64,000 bases of DNA from the NCBI GenBank assembly GCA_944327465.1, contig CALVHH010000001.1, forward strand, positions 62,001 through 126,000. The letters are read 5' to 3'. The notes beneath the pieces are model-generated. The model had not been told where the DNA came from, did not search any database, and saw only the letters and a list, made by a program, of their open reading frames with translations. How positions within the stretch are numbered: position 1 is the first letter of the stretch; each line of letters begins with the position of its first letter. The DNA is from an uncultured Clostridia bacterium (lineage in GTDB: Bacteria > Bacillota > Clostridia > Christensenellales > Borkfalkiaceae). Below are positions 1-8,109 of this stretch, in pieces. Position numbers and translations under genes: made by a program.

Positions 1-1
1 C

Positions 2-313
2 GCAGCCATGGACAAAATTTCGGGCATCACCGGTAGAATAGAGGACGTATGCGACAGGGCGCTTGCCGGCGAGGGCGCGGCATATTCTTCGCACGCGGAA
101 GTCAGGCGGGAATACTTTCCCACACGCGTATACGACGGACTGACGCTCGGGGCGGGATATTACGACGCGCTGATAATTGAGCTGGGCGAAGGCGAAGGCG
201 ACAACTGGTGGTGCGTGATATACCCGCCGCTGTGCTTCACTTCGGGCACGGCAGACATAAGGTACCGCAGCATAATACACGACATAATAGATAAATTTTT
301 TAAGCAGACGTGA
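2..313 (+). CDS. spoIIR: Stage II sporulation protein R, C-terminal part (partial)
   Basis: SpoIIR is the forespore signalling protein that triggers SpoIIGA to process pro-sigma-E in the mother cell. What is visible is the conserved C-terminal half. The family hallmark GEGDNWWCVIYPPLCF lies near residues 61-76 counted from the internal ATG at 8. The frame stays open to the window edge upstream of that ATG, so the gene almost certainly begins outside the window and the N-terminal signal segment is missing. It ends 44 bp before sleB, on the same strand, in a spore-related cluster. Confidence 0.88.
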   Translation, partial: AAMDKISGITGRIEDVCDRALAGEGAAYSSHAEVRREYFPTRVYDGLTLGAGYYDALIIELGEGEGDNWWCVIYPPLCFTSGTADIRYRSIIHDIIDKFFKQT

Positions 314-357
314 GGGCTCCGCCCCCCACTTTATGCACACTTTCGGAGGAATTTTTA

Positions 358-1089
358 ATGAAAAAAGCACTAAAAACGGGCATAGCCATTGCGGCAGCGG
401 CGGCGTTGTTTGCGGGATATGCCGCGGTCAATTTGCAGTTTCAGCCCGAAGCCTGCCCCGTGGCGGAAGTTTATGAGGCTGCCGTTTTAAAGCAGGGCAG
501 CCGCGGCGGCGAAGTTAAGGAAGTTCAGCGCAGGCTGAAGATGTGGGGGTACTATTCGGGCGCGGTAGACGGCATTTACGGCAGCAAGACCGTGGAGGCA
601 GTTAAATACTTTCAGCGCAAGAACGGGCTGACAGCCGACGGCGTGGCGGGCAAAGCCACGTTTGCCGCCCTGGGCATGAACGACAGCGTGAAGGCGCTGG
701 AAAAGGAGCAAAACTACACGGGCGGCAGCAACTACACGAGTTCGGACGTCTACCTGCTGGCAAAATGCATCTATGCCGAGGCCCGCGGCGAAAGCTACAC
801 CGGTCAGGTGGCTGTGGGCGCCGTGGTACTGAACAGGGTAGACAGCCCCCAGTTCCCCAACACCATTGCGGGCGTCATATACCAGAAGAACGCGTTCACG
901 GCGGTAAACGACGGGCAGATAAACCTTGAACCCGACCGCACGGCGATAAACGCGGCGACGGACGCCATGAACGGGTGGGACCCCACCTACGGCTGTCTGT
1001 ATTACTACAACCCCGCCGTAGCCACGAGCAGCTGGATATTCGGACGCGAGACGGTCACCGTCATAGGCAAGCACGTATTTGCCATATAG
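358..1089 (+). CDS. sleB: Spore cortex-lytic enzyme SleB
   Basis: SleB is a lytic transglycosylase that degrades muramic-lactam-containing cortex peptidoglycan during germination. The protein (243 aa) has an N-terminal hydrophobic signal segment (about residues 5-25), a PG_binding_1 repeat (about 45-105, with GSRGGEVKEVQRRL and DGIYGSKTVEAVKYFQ), and a C-terminal Hydrolase_2/SleB domain (about 130-243) with the motif AKCIYAEARGES that carries the catalytic Glu. I chose the ATG at 358 because GGAGGA sits 8 nt upstream and the signal peptide starts there; an in-frame upstream ATG at 310 would add 16 non-signal residues. ypeB follows after 10 bp, the usual sleB-ypeB operon. Confidence 0.95.
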   Translation: MKKALKTGIAIAAAAALFAGYAAVNLQFQPEACPVAEVYEAAVLKQGSRGGEVKEVQRRLKMWGYYSGAVDGIYGSKTVEAVKYFQRKNGLTADGVAGKATFAALGMNDSVKALEKEQNYTGGSNYTSSDVYLLAKCIYAEARGESYTGQVAVGAVVLNRVDSPQFPNTIAGVIYQKNAFTAVNDGQINLEPDRTAINAATDAMNGWDPTYGCLYYYNPAVATSSWIFGRETVTVIGKHVFAI

Positions 1090-1099
1090 GAGGAAGAAA

Positions 1100-2575
1100 A
1101 TGAGCGACGATTTGATGAATAACGAGCCCGAAAGGGCGAACGATGACACTATGCACGACGACACCGCCGACATCGAAGAGCTTGGCAGCAACAGCGTGTA
1201 TGAAGGGGGCGAAGGTCGCCGCCACGGTCGGCGCAGGCGGAATGACGGCAGGGCGCCAGGCTTCGGCGGCTGGCTTGCCGCAGTGATATCGCTGAGCGCG
1301 GTCTGCCTGGCGCTGGCTGCCGTAGTCACCTACGGCTGGCTGAACATTTCGTCCATGCAGGAGGCGATGGCGGGCATGCAGACAGAGGCGCTGTACGAGC
1401 TCAACTCGATAGTCGACAACCTCGATTCGAACCTGTCCAAGGCGAGGGTGGCGTCCTCACCCCGCGACCGCACGCAGTTGCTTTCGGACATCGCCATAGA
1501 GAGCGAGATGGCGGAAGTCATACTTGAGCGCATGCCGCTTGAAACGCAGTTCACGGGCGAACTGACTGCGTTTTTGAACAAGATGGGCGACAGCGCGCAG
1601 AGCATGCTGCACACCGCCGCCGCGGGCGGGGACTGGGAGGAATGGCAGCTGAGCGGGCTCGAATACATGTACCGCAACAACCTGAAGATAAAAAAGGCGC
1701 TGAACGACATCGTTTCCTCCTCCACACCCGACGACATGCTGGCGCTCGTGCGCGGCAAGGAGAGCATTTTTGCCGGCGGCATGCAGGAGCTGGAAAACAA
1801 CGTCATAGAAGAGCCCAAGGGAATATTCGACGGTCCCTTCGCCGAGGGCGCGGAAAAGACCAACATCTCCTATTTTGAAACGTTGCCTCAATCGAGCGCC
1901 GCCGACGCCGTGCGCGAGGCGGAAAAACTGTTTGCCGACTACGGCGTGACGGGGGCGAAGTGCACGGGCGAGGCGGCGCACGGCGGCACGGCGTTTTACA
2001 ACGTAGCGCTGACGACCGGGGACGGCGAAATGCTGGCGCAGCTTTCAAAGCGAGGCGCAAAGCTTGTAATGTTCGACAGCTACAAGCCCTGCGACGGGCA
2101 CAACTTTTCGCCTGAGCGGTGCAGAGCGATAGCCGAGGACTTTTTGGCTGCGGCAGGCTACGAAGGGCTGACGCCCGTGTGGATGAGCGAAAACGGCACG
2201 ACGTGCAACATCAACTTCTGCGCCGAGCAGAACGGCGTGGTGCTCTACCCCGACATGATAAAAGTTAAGGTGTGCGAAGAGCGCGGCATCGTGACGGGCA
2301 TGGAGGCGATGAGCTATGTAAAAAACCATTCATCGCGGCATATTGCGGGGGCAACCGTTACGAGCGAACAGGCTGAAAGCGCTATCGACGGAAGGATAGA
2401 AGTAAGGGGCACTCGCCTTGCGCTCATTCCGCTGGACGGCGAAGAGCTGCTCTGCCACGAATTCAACGGCACTTTCGACGGCAGGGAATACTTTGTGTAC
2501 GTCGACGCCCGCACGGGCGAAGAGGTGCAGGTGCTCACCGTTATAGGCACCGCCCAGGGCAGGGCTGTATTGTAA
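1100..2575 (+). CDS. ypeB: Germination protein YpeB
   Basis: YpeB is the partner of SleB; each stabilises the other in the dormant spore. The 491-aa protein has a charged N-terminus (about 45 residues), one transmembrane segment (about 50-75, GWLAAVISLSAVCLALAAVV), a helical region, and C-terminal PepSY-type repeats (about 260-490; segments such as AIAEDFLAAAGYEGL and a final EYFVYVDARTGEEV). The start at 1100 is preceded by AGGAGG and fits the operon spacing after sleB. Length and order match the family. Confidence 0.93.
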   Translation: MSDDLMNNEPERANDDTMHDDTADIEELGSNSVYEGGEGRRHGRRRRNDGRAPGFGGWLAAVISLSAVCLALAAVVTYGWLNISSMQEAMAGMQTEALYELNSIVDNLDSNLSKARVASSPRDRTQLLSDIAIESEMAEVILERMPLETQFTGELTAFLNKMGDSAQSMLHTAAAGGDWEEWQLSGLEYMYRNNLKIKKALNDIVSSSTPDDMLALVRGKESIFAGGMQELENNVIEEPKGIFDGPFAEGAEKTNISYFETLPQSSAADAVREAEKLFADYGVTGAKCTGEAAHGGTAFYNVALTTGDGEMLAQLSKRGAKLVMFDSYKPCDGHNFSPERCRAIAEDFLAAAGYEGLTPVWMSENGTTCNINFCAEQNGVVLYPDMIKVKVCEERGIVTGMEAMSYVKNHSSRHIAGATVTSEQAESAIDGRIEVRGTRLALIPLDGEELLCHEFNGTFDGREYFVYVDARTGEEVQVLTVIGTAQGRAVL

Positions 2576-2595
2576 AACTTGCTTATAAATCAAAA

Positions 2596-2630
2596 GGCGC
2601 GGCGCGAAGCATTTTGCTTCGCGCCGCGCC
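2596..2630. terminator. Hairpin between convergent ypeB and ABC permease genes
   Basis: A GC-rich perfect stem (GGCGCGGCGCGAAGC, short ATTT loop, then its complement) lies between two convergent genes and probably ends transcription from both sides. The run of T on each side is weak. Confidence 0.6.
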
Positions 2631-2685
2631 CTGCTTTGCCCCGAAAATTGCGTTCGCTGCGGCATATTGCCGGGGCAATACAATT

Positions 2686-3450
2686 TTATGTAAGTAAATT
2701 GACCTTGTTTTTTATTATGTGTCTGACCGCCAGATAGCATGCGATATCCACCACCGCCGAAAGAGCTATCAGCAGCCACATATACAGGTGGGGCGAAAAC
2801 TTGAACATGTGGTACACCAGAGGATCTGTCATTGTGGACAATGTGCTGAGCACAAATGCGCCGCCGAAGTAAAGCGCAACGGCAATGAGCACCCGGTTTT
2901 TGTTTGCGAGCTGCGCAATTGACATTACGAGATAGAATATGAGCATGCTCTGCGGTATGCCTGTTATGGCGAGCAGTACGTATTCCACAACGATCATTGC
3001 GCTGTAGTGCTCGGTGAGTGCGGGGATAAATTCGCCGAAAAATCTTAAAAATTCATTGACGATCATGGAGACGCTTATGCTCTGCCCTAAAAAAAGTATG
3101 ATGCCCGAAAATATGCACACCACGATACCGCATACGACGGCTATTAGAGAGGATATAAGCTTTGCTATTATCAGCTGATCGCAGGTGACAGGCAACGAAA
3201 GGGTCATGTACCCTTCGCCCGTGAACAGCGTTCTGTAAAAGCGCACTATGCCCACCCAGCCACACACCACCAGCGTGGCAACGATTGCCAATATGTAAAA
3301 CGCCAGCAAAACCGCCCTCAAAGCGTCAAAATCGGTAAATCCAATCAGCGATATCCTGAATATGACAGCCAGACCGAGTACGGCAACGGCGGGTACAGCG
3401 GCAATGCGGGCGATGCGCATTAGCTCGTACTTTATAAGCTTGCCTACCAT
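2686..3450 (-). CDS. ABC transporter permease (ABC-2 type)
   Basis: This 254-aa membrane protein has about six hydrophobic segments (around residues 15-35, 45-70, 100-125, 155-180, 190-210, 225-245). It starts 7 bp inside the end of the ATPase gene, so the two are translationally coupled. It resembles the small ABC-2 permeases of Bacillota that pair with a single ATPase, often bacitracin- or stress-related. The substrate cannot be read from sequence. Confidence 0.8.
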   Translation of the reverse strand: MVGKLIKYELMRIARIAAVPAVAVLGLAVIFRISLIGFTDFDALRAVLLAFYILAIVATLVVCGWVGIVRFYRTLFTGEGYMTLSLPVTCDQLIIAKLISSLIAVVCGIVVCIFSGIILFLGQSISVSMIVNEFLRFFGEFIPALTEHYSAMIVVEYVLLAITGIPQSMLIFYLVMSIAQLANKNRVLIAVALYFGGAFVLSTLSTMTDPLVYHMFKFSPHLYMWLLIALSAVVDIACYLAVRHIIKNKVNLLT

Positions 3451-4142
3451 TTGAACACCTCCCTGAAAAGTTCATCCAACGTCTTGCCCTCCCTTTTGGT
3501 CGTCTCCTCCACCGACGACTGCATGACGACTTTGCCGCGGTCGAGAAAGACGAAGTGGGTGAGCACCGACTGTATATCGGCAATTAAATGCGTGCACAAC
3601 AGTATTGTGGAGCCGGGGGCGCGGTTTTTAATTATGGTATCGAGTATGAAGTCACGGGCGGCGGGATCTACGCCGGCTATGGGTTCATCGAGTATGTACA
3701 GCTTTGCATCGCGCGACATTGTAAGTATCAGCCCCAGCTTTTCCTTGTTGCCCTTGGAAAGCGTTTTTATGCGCTGTTTGCGGGATATTCCCAGCCTTTC
3801 GAGCAGAATATCGCACTTTTCATGGTTGAAATCTTTAAAGAAATCGGCGTAATATTTTATCTGACTCTCCACCCTGAGGTGTTCATCCAGGTAGTTTGCG
3901 TCGGGCAGGTATGCCGTCATCGCCTTTGTTGCGGGCGAGGGCAGTTCGCCCGCTATCCTTATGGCGCCTGCGTCGGATCTGAGCATGCCCATGGCGAGCT
4001 TTATAAAAGTAGTCTTGCCGCTGCCGTTGGGTCCGAGCAGCCCTAAAACCCCGCCCTTAGGCACCGAAAACGTGACGTCGTCCAGCGCCCTGAACTTGCC
4101 ATACAGCTTGGTGATATGCCTGCATTCTAAAATGTTCTCCAT
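3444..4142 (-). CDS. ABC transporter ATP-binding protein
   Basis: This 232-aa ATPase subunit has Walker A GPNGSGKTT (about residues 38-46), an ABC signature LSKGNKEK (about 128-135), Walker B KLYILDEP with the catalytic Glu, and an H-loop (CTH). It is the YtrB/BcrA-like type without a membrane domain. The ATG at 4142 has GAGGGA upstream. It is first in a two-gene operon behind a consensus promoter at 4210-4238. No GntR regulator of the YtrA type lies next to it. Confidence 0.9.
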   Translation of the reverse strand: MENILECRHITKLYGKFRALDDVTFSVPKGGVLGLLGPNGSGKTTFIKLAMGMLRSDAGAIRIAGELPSPATKAMTAYLPDANYLDEHLRVESQIKYYADFFKDFNHEKCDILLERLGISRKQRIKTLSKGNKEKLGLILTMSRDAKLYILDEPIAGVDPAARDFILDTIIKNRAPGSTILLCTHLIADIQSVLTHFVFLDRGKVVMQSSVEETTKREGKTLDELFREVFKW

Positions 4143-4209
4143 CTGTTCCCTCTTTCAAGGCGATATTACTTACTTTTCGCCTTAAAAATATTTTATCTGC
4201 ATCGTAATC

Positions 4210-4238
4210 ATTATAACACATATTTTTGCCGATTTCAA
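4210..4238 (-). promoter_or_regulatory. Sigma-A promoter for ABC operon
   Basis: On the minus strand the sequence reads TTGAAA, 17 bp, TATAAT. Transcription would start near 4203, giving a leader of about 60 nt. The leader contains an inverted repeat GGCGA...TCGCC (4159-4181) just ahead of the SD. Confidence 0.75.
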
Positions 4239-4344
4239 TACCCGATGCCAAATTAGCTCCTCGACAAAAAATTGTTAAACACTTTTGTGCATTTTTGTGC
4301 ACAAACGTATTGATTTTGTGGCACTCAATCGATTTTAACGAAAG

Positions 4345-4374
4345 TTATGCACAATTGTCGATATCTTATGCACA
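4345..4374 (+). promoter_or_regulatory. Pair of DnaA boxes (TTATGCACA x2)
   Basis: Two identical DnaA boxes, TTATGCACA, lie at 4345-4353 and 4366-4374, both followed by ATT and spaced 21 bp (two helical turns). Weaker matches TTATTGACA (about 4428) and TTATGAACA (about 4609) occur in the same AT-rich gap. They could be part of a bipartite origin or a DnaA titration or regulation site. Confidence 0.55.
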
Positions 4375-4652
4375 ATTCGGGCTTTTTTGTGGCGTATTTA
4401 CAAATTTTTTACAAATCATGTGAAAAGTTATTGACAATTGCACTGTATAATTGTAGATAAACTCTGTTGATAGAGTGTTCAAATGTTATCAAATTGTCAA
4501 CAGATGTACTGTAAACAGTCAAATACGCCTGGCGCGGAAAATTTTTCCTCGTCAGGCGTATGCAATTTTGTAGTATATACTACATTTTGGCAATAAAATG
4601 TACAAAGTTATGAACAATTTGTCAACAACTAATTAATGTCGCAAATTTTCAT
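4375..4652. other. AT-rich intergenic stretch with inverted repeats
   Basis: This gap lies between the ABC operon and the DUF2156-GNAT gene and holds no gene I can support. It contains an interrupted inverted repeat CTGTTGA...TCAACAG (about 4457-4503), a terminator-like repeat ATACGCCTG...CAGGCGTAT (4523-4561) that may end the upstream minus-strand gene, and the palindrome TAGTATATACTA (about 4572-4583). Confidence 0.5.
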
Positions 4653-6071
4653 TTACATTGCAGCCGTCTTGCGGAAGTGATAATAAGTTTCATCCTCGCC
4701 GCACTGCCTCATTCCTGCGGCAAGCAGCATTGCGCGGCTGCGCGCGTTGGGCTTGAAGCACTTTGCAAGCACAGTTTCGATATTCATATCGAAGAACGCA
4801 TAGTTCATTGCAGCCAACACAGCCTCCTTAGCATAGCCTGCGCCCTCATATTCGGGCAGCAGGCGCACCCCGACTTCGCAGTCGTTGCGGTACCCGAAGT
4901 TGTGCAGCACCACCTCGCCTATCAGATTTTTGCCGAGAAAAATACCCATGGGCATCTCTTCGCGGTTGTTGAAGTCCTCTCTTATGCCCTGCATAAAGAA
5001 CTGCGGCGTGGGCTCGCCGCTGTAATGTTCGCGCCAGTTATAGCCCCAATATTTGTTGCGCTCGGCATCGTATTCCAGCCTGAAGAACTCCAGCGCGTTC
5101 ATTTCGGTTATTTCGCGCAGCGTCAGCCTTTGGGTGACTATCATGGGTATGTGACTCACCCTGTCCACCGCCCTGCGCGGGAAAATGTCGTACTTATCCA
5201 CAAGGCTTATGGGGTTGTATTGCAGCTTGCTCTTTCTAAGCCCCGCGTCGCCGGCGTCGTCCTCGCGGTTTATATACTTAACGCCGTCTGCGGCAAAGCG
5301 CTTTGCAAATTCCTGCGCAATTGCCGGATATGCGCCCTCGTACTCCGTCAGCGCCTTTTCAACATGTATTATAAGCTGCTCGCCGCATCGCTCGCCTATC
5401 GAGAGCGCTATCATATTTTCATCTACGAACAGTGCTCCCGCCTTCAATTTGAGCGGCGCAATATATTCAAGCAGCTCGTATACCCCCTCCATCTCCTCCT
5501 TTGCCATGACAGTTCCCTTGGCAAGCTGACGCTTTTCGTACTTTTTTAAAAAGTTTTCAATCTGCGGGATATCTGCTTCGTTCAACTCCCTGAATGAATA
5601 ATTTGGATAATTTTTCTTTAACTTGTTGACATGGTTGCGTTGACCCGAAAACTTCTTGCCCGAGTATGTTTTGAAGTCCTCGGCGTTATACAGATAGTCC
5701 CTCCACCTTCTGTGATTTGTTATCCTCATTTCCATGCCGTAGCGCACTATCATTGTATCCATTTTTTCACGTGAAACACATGTATAGTGTATGCGTATGT
5801 TGTTTTCGCGGCAGTATTGCTCAATCGAATCCATGGCGCACTCGCTCTTGCCTGCCTCTAACTCCATCGGGAAGTGAAAATACACTTTGCCCTGGTAGTA
5901 TTCACGAAAGACAACGCAATCGTTGACATAGGCAAAGTCGAGTGCAAAATGCTTTTGCCACATCAGTTTGAAGGCGGCGGAATAATCGCTCAGTCTCAGG
6001 TTACATGCTTCAAAGTAAGGCTGCATTTCAATTATGTCGTTTACGGTAAGTTTTTTAAAATTTATATCCAT
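4653..6071 (-). CDS. DUF2156 (LPG synthase C-terminal-like) / GNAT fusion protein
   Basis: About residues 1-300 resemble DUF2156, the GNAT-fold aminoacyl-transferase domain of phosphatidylglycerol lysyltransferases, usually fused to membrane segments that are absent here. The motifs HRRWRDYLYN and GKKFSGQRNHVNKLKKNY are typical. About residues 310-472 form a RimJ/RimL-type GNAT domain (VTQRLTLREI at its start, GAGYAKEAVLAAMNYAF as the acetyl-CoA site). The protein is cytosolic by prediction. I placed the start at the ATG at 6071; a TTG at 6110 would add 13 residues, and neither has a clear SD. A parS-like site lies inside the gene at 5763-5778. The substrates are unknown. Confidence 0.75.
   Translation of the reverse strand: MDINFKKLTVNDIIEMQPYFEACNLRLSDYSAAFKLMWQKHFALDFAYVNDCVVFREYYQGKVYFHFPMELEAGKSECAMDSIEQYCRENNIRIHYTCVSREKMDTMIVRYGMEMRITNHRRWRDYLYNAEDFKTYSGKKFSGQRNHVNKLKKNYPNYSFRELNEADIPQIENFLKKYEKRQLAKGTVMAKEEMEGVYELLEYIAPLKLKAGALFVDENMIALSIGERCGEQLIIHVEKALTEYEGAYPAIAQEFAKRFAADGVKYINREDDAGDAGLRKSKLQYNPISLVDKYDIFPRRAVDRVSHIPMIVTQRLTLREITEMNALEFFRLEYDAERNKYWGYNWREHYSGEPTPQFFMQGIREDFNNREEMPMGIFLGKNLIGEVVLHNFGYRNDCEVGVRLLPEYEGAGYAKEAVLAAMNYAFFDMNIETVLAKCFKPNARSRAMLLAAGMRQCGEDETYYHFRKTAAM
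5763..5778. promoter_or_regulatory. parS: parS-like site (one mismatch)
   Basis: TTTTTCACGTGAAACA matches the Bacillus parS consensus TGTTNCACGTGAAACA except at position 2. It is inside the DUF2156-GNAT coding sequence, as is common for parS, and lies about 0.5 kb downstream of the parB end. Confidence 0.7.
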
Positions 6072-6198
6072 AACAGTTAAAAAATATATCTGAAATTTGC
6101 CAAAAATCAAGGAATTTCGCTATTTTTGAAAAATTTCTCAGAGGTAGGCGCAAAGTAGTATTTTGCGCCACAGTTTTTAAGTTTGTGTTGATAATTAA

Positions 6199-6223
6199 GG
6201 CGGGCAAAATGATCTGCCCGCCC
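6199..6223 (-). terminator. Intrinsic terminator after parB
   Basis: On the minus strand a GGCGGGCA stem with an 8-nt loop is followed by TTAATTAT just after the parB stop. A second short stem GGCGCAAA/TTTTGCGCC lies at about 6147-6169. Confidence 0.6.
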
Positions 6224-6229
6224 GAATAT

Positions 6230-7156
6230 TTACTGTTTGCCGATTATATCCAAAATTTCAGAAATTCTGTCTAAATCGTCGCGTGAATAGTAATCGATGT
6301 ATATCCTGCCCTTCTTGTCATTGCCGATAAGGCTGACCTTGGTTCGGAATGCAAACCTCATTCTCTCTACTAAATCCTTGAGCTCCACCGAAGCTATTGC
6401 ACGCTTCTTCTTTTTCCGCTCGTCGAGCACATCCTGCGGGATATTGTATGTACGTACCTTCTTTTCGAGCTCTCTGACCGACATCCCGCTCTTCACGGCG
6501 TCGTTTGCAAATGAGATCTGGTCGTCGGGAGCGAGCGGCACAAGCGTTCTGGCATGTCCCGCCGAAAGTTTGCCTTCGGCAACCAGCATCGTGACTTCGG
6601 GCGTAAGCGAAAGCAGCCTCAATGTATTTGCCACTGCAGGACGCGATTTGCCTATGCGCTCGGCAAGTTCATCCTGCGTCAGCTTGTAGTCGACCATAAG
6701 CTGCTTCATTGCGCTTGCAGCTTCTATGGGGTTCAAATCCTCCCTCTGCAGGTTTTCGATGAGCGATATCTCTTTTATCTGCCGCTGATTATAATTTCGG
6801 ATGACGACGGGCATGCTCTCGAGTCCCGCCATCTTGGCTGCGCGGTAACGCCTTTCGCCGGCGATTATCATGTACCTGCCCGTTCCGTCGTCGTTGACGA
6901 CTATGGGCATAATAACGCCATGCTTCTTTATTGAATCGGCAAGCTCGCGCATCGCCTGGTCATCGAAATTCTTACGCGGCTGATTGGGGTTTGCGTAGAT
7001 ATCCGAAATATTCATCTCTGAAGCGTTTTTACGCTCTTCCTCGGTATATGAGGTAAAAGCCGACTTGCCTTCGTATACGTTTGCAAAAGCCGAGCCTGTC
7101 TCTTCAAACAGGGCTTCGAGCCCCTTGCCCAGACCTTTTGAGCTGTCCTTTGTCAT
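6230..7156 (-). CDS. parB: Chromosome partitioning protein ParB/Spo0J
   Basis: ParB is a CTP-dependent clamp that loads at parS and organises the origin region with ParA and SMC. The 308-aa protein has the N-terminal ParB/Srx CTP-binding domain with GERRYRAAKMAG (about residues 101-112), the ENLQREDLNPIEAA segment, a helix-turn-helix (about 160-185, TQDELAERIGKSRPAVANTL), and a C-terminal dimerisation region. I chose the ATG at 7156, which has GGAGGG upstream; a TTG at 7171 is in frame. It lies 53 bp after parA in the same operon. Confidence 0.95.
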   Translation of the reverse strand: MTKDSSKGLGKGLEALFEETGSAFANVYEGKSAFTSYTEEERKNASEMNISDIYANPNQPRKNFDDQAMRELADSIKKHGVIMPIVVNDDGTGRYMIIAGERRYRAAKMAGLESMPVVIRNYNQRQIKEISLIENLQREDLNPIEAASAMKQLMVDYKLTQDELAERIGKSRPAVANTLRLLSLTPEVTMLVAEGKLSAGHARTLVPLAPDDQISFANDAVKSGMSVRELEKKVRTYNIPQDVLDERKKKKRAIASVELKDLVERMRFAFRTKVSLIGNDKKGRIYIDYYSRDDLDRISEILDIIGKQ

Positions 7157-7209
7157 CTTGTCCCTCCACAAATGATTTTTTTGTGCGCAGTTTGCTGTGC
7201 GCTCGCATT

Positions 7210-7971
7210 TTACTGCTTAGATAAGAACTCTTCCACAAGCGCCTTATATGCCCTTGCCCCGACGCACTTTGAATCGTAAAGCATTATCGGTTTGCCATGG
7301 CTGGGTGCTTCCGAAAGTCTGATATTTCTTGGAATTATTATCTCGTACAGCTTATTTTTAAAGAATTTCTTGATTTCGGCAGTTATCTGCCGCGAAACAT
7401 TTGCCCTGCCGTCGTACATGGTGATGACAACGCCTTCGATGACGAGGTTGGGGTTCAGGTGCTGCTTTACCATCGAAATGGTGTTCATCAGCTGGCTGAC
7501 GCCCTCCAAGGCGTAATATTCCGCCTGCAGCGGAATTATCACCGAATCGGAAGCGACCCAGGCGTTTATAGTCAGCAGCCCCAAGGACGGCGGACAGTCG
7601 ATAAATATGTAGTCGTAATTGTTCTTAACTTCCTTTAACGCATTTTTAAGTATTGCCTCGCGGCCGCGTTTATATACAAGGTCCACCTCCGCTCCCGTTA
7701 AATCGACGTTCGCGGGCAATATATCCAAAAGCGGGACCTCGGTAGGAAGTATATTGTTTGAAACTTTTTCGTCGTCTATTAGCACTGCGTGCACCGACTT
7801 TTTAAGAGCATTTTTCGAAAAACCCAATCCTGTCGTGGCATTGCCCTGGCTGTCGAGGTCGATAAGGAGCACTCTCTTGCCAAAGTCGGCACAGTATGCA
7901 GCCATATTTACGATCGTCGTGGTCTTTCCTACGCCGCCCTTTTTGTTTGAAAATGATATAACTTTTCCCAT
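7210..7971 (-). CDS. parA: Chromosome partitioning ATPase ParA/Soj
   Basis: ParA/Soj is a Walker-type ATPase that binds DNA as an ATP dimer and acts with ParB. In Bacillus it also controls DnaA. The 253-aa protein has the deviant Walker A KKGGVGKTT (residues 10-18) with the signature Lys, DLDSQGNAT (A' motif) and DYIFIDCPPSLG (Walker B). Length is typical. The promoter was not identified with certainty; a parS-like site lies about 65 bp upstream, so ParB could influence its own operon. Confidence 0.96.
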   Translation of the reverse strand: MGKVISFSNKKGGVGKTTTIVNMAAYCADFGKRVLLIDLDSQGNATTGLGFSKNALKKSVHAVLIDDEKVSNNILPTEVPLLDILPANVDLTGAEVDLVYKRGREAILKNALKEVKNNYDYIFIDCPPSLGLLTINAWVASDSVIIPLQAEYYALEGVSQLMNTISMVKQHLNPNLVIEGVVITMYDGRANVSRQITAEIKKFFKNKLYEIIIPRNIRLSEAPSHGKPIMLYDSKCVGARAYKALVEEFLSKQ

Positions 7972-8034
7972 TTCTTCTGCCTACGCTCCCCTTAAAATTT
8001 TAATGCTGAAGTATATAGGTTCATTAAAATATAT

Positions 8035-8050
8035 TGTTTCACGAGAAACA
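8035..8050. promoter_or_regulatory. parS: parS-like site upstream of parA (one mismatch)
   Basis: TGTTTCACGAGAAACA differs from the perfect palindrome TGTTTCACGTGAAACA at one central base. It lies in the gap between ftsH and parA, where bound ParB could repress parAB. Confidence 0.6.
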
Positions 8051-8061
8051 TTATATTTTTT

Positions 8062-8097
8062 GCCATTGCGCTGTAAAAATTATTTACAGCGCAATGG
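8062..8097. terminator. Inverted repeat downstream of ftsH
   Basis: A near-perfect stem (CCATTGCGCTGTAAA and its complement, short AT loop) lies just after the ftsH stop. It lacks a clear T-run on the minus strand, so termination is likely but not certain. Confidence 0.45.
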
Positions 8098-8109
8098 CTG
8101 ATCACTAAA

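Noticed and set aside
487..1329. 280-aa open frame on the minus strand opposite sleB
   Set aside because: Shadow of sleB and ypeB, whose families are certain; high-GC codon positions open long frames on the opposite strand throughout this window.
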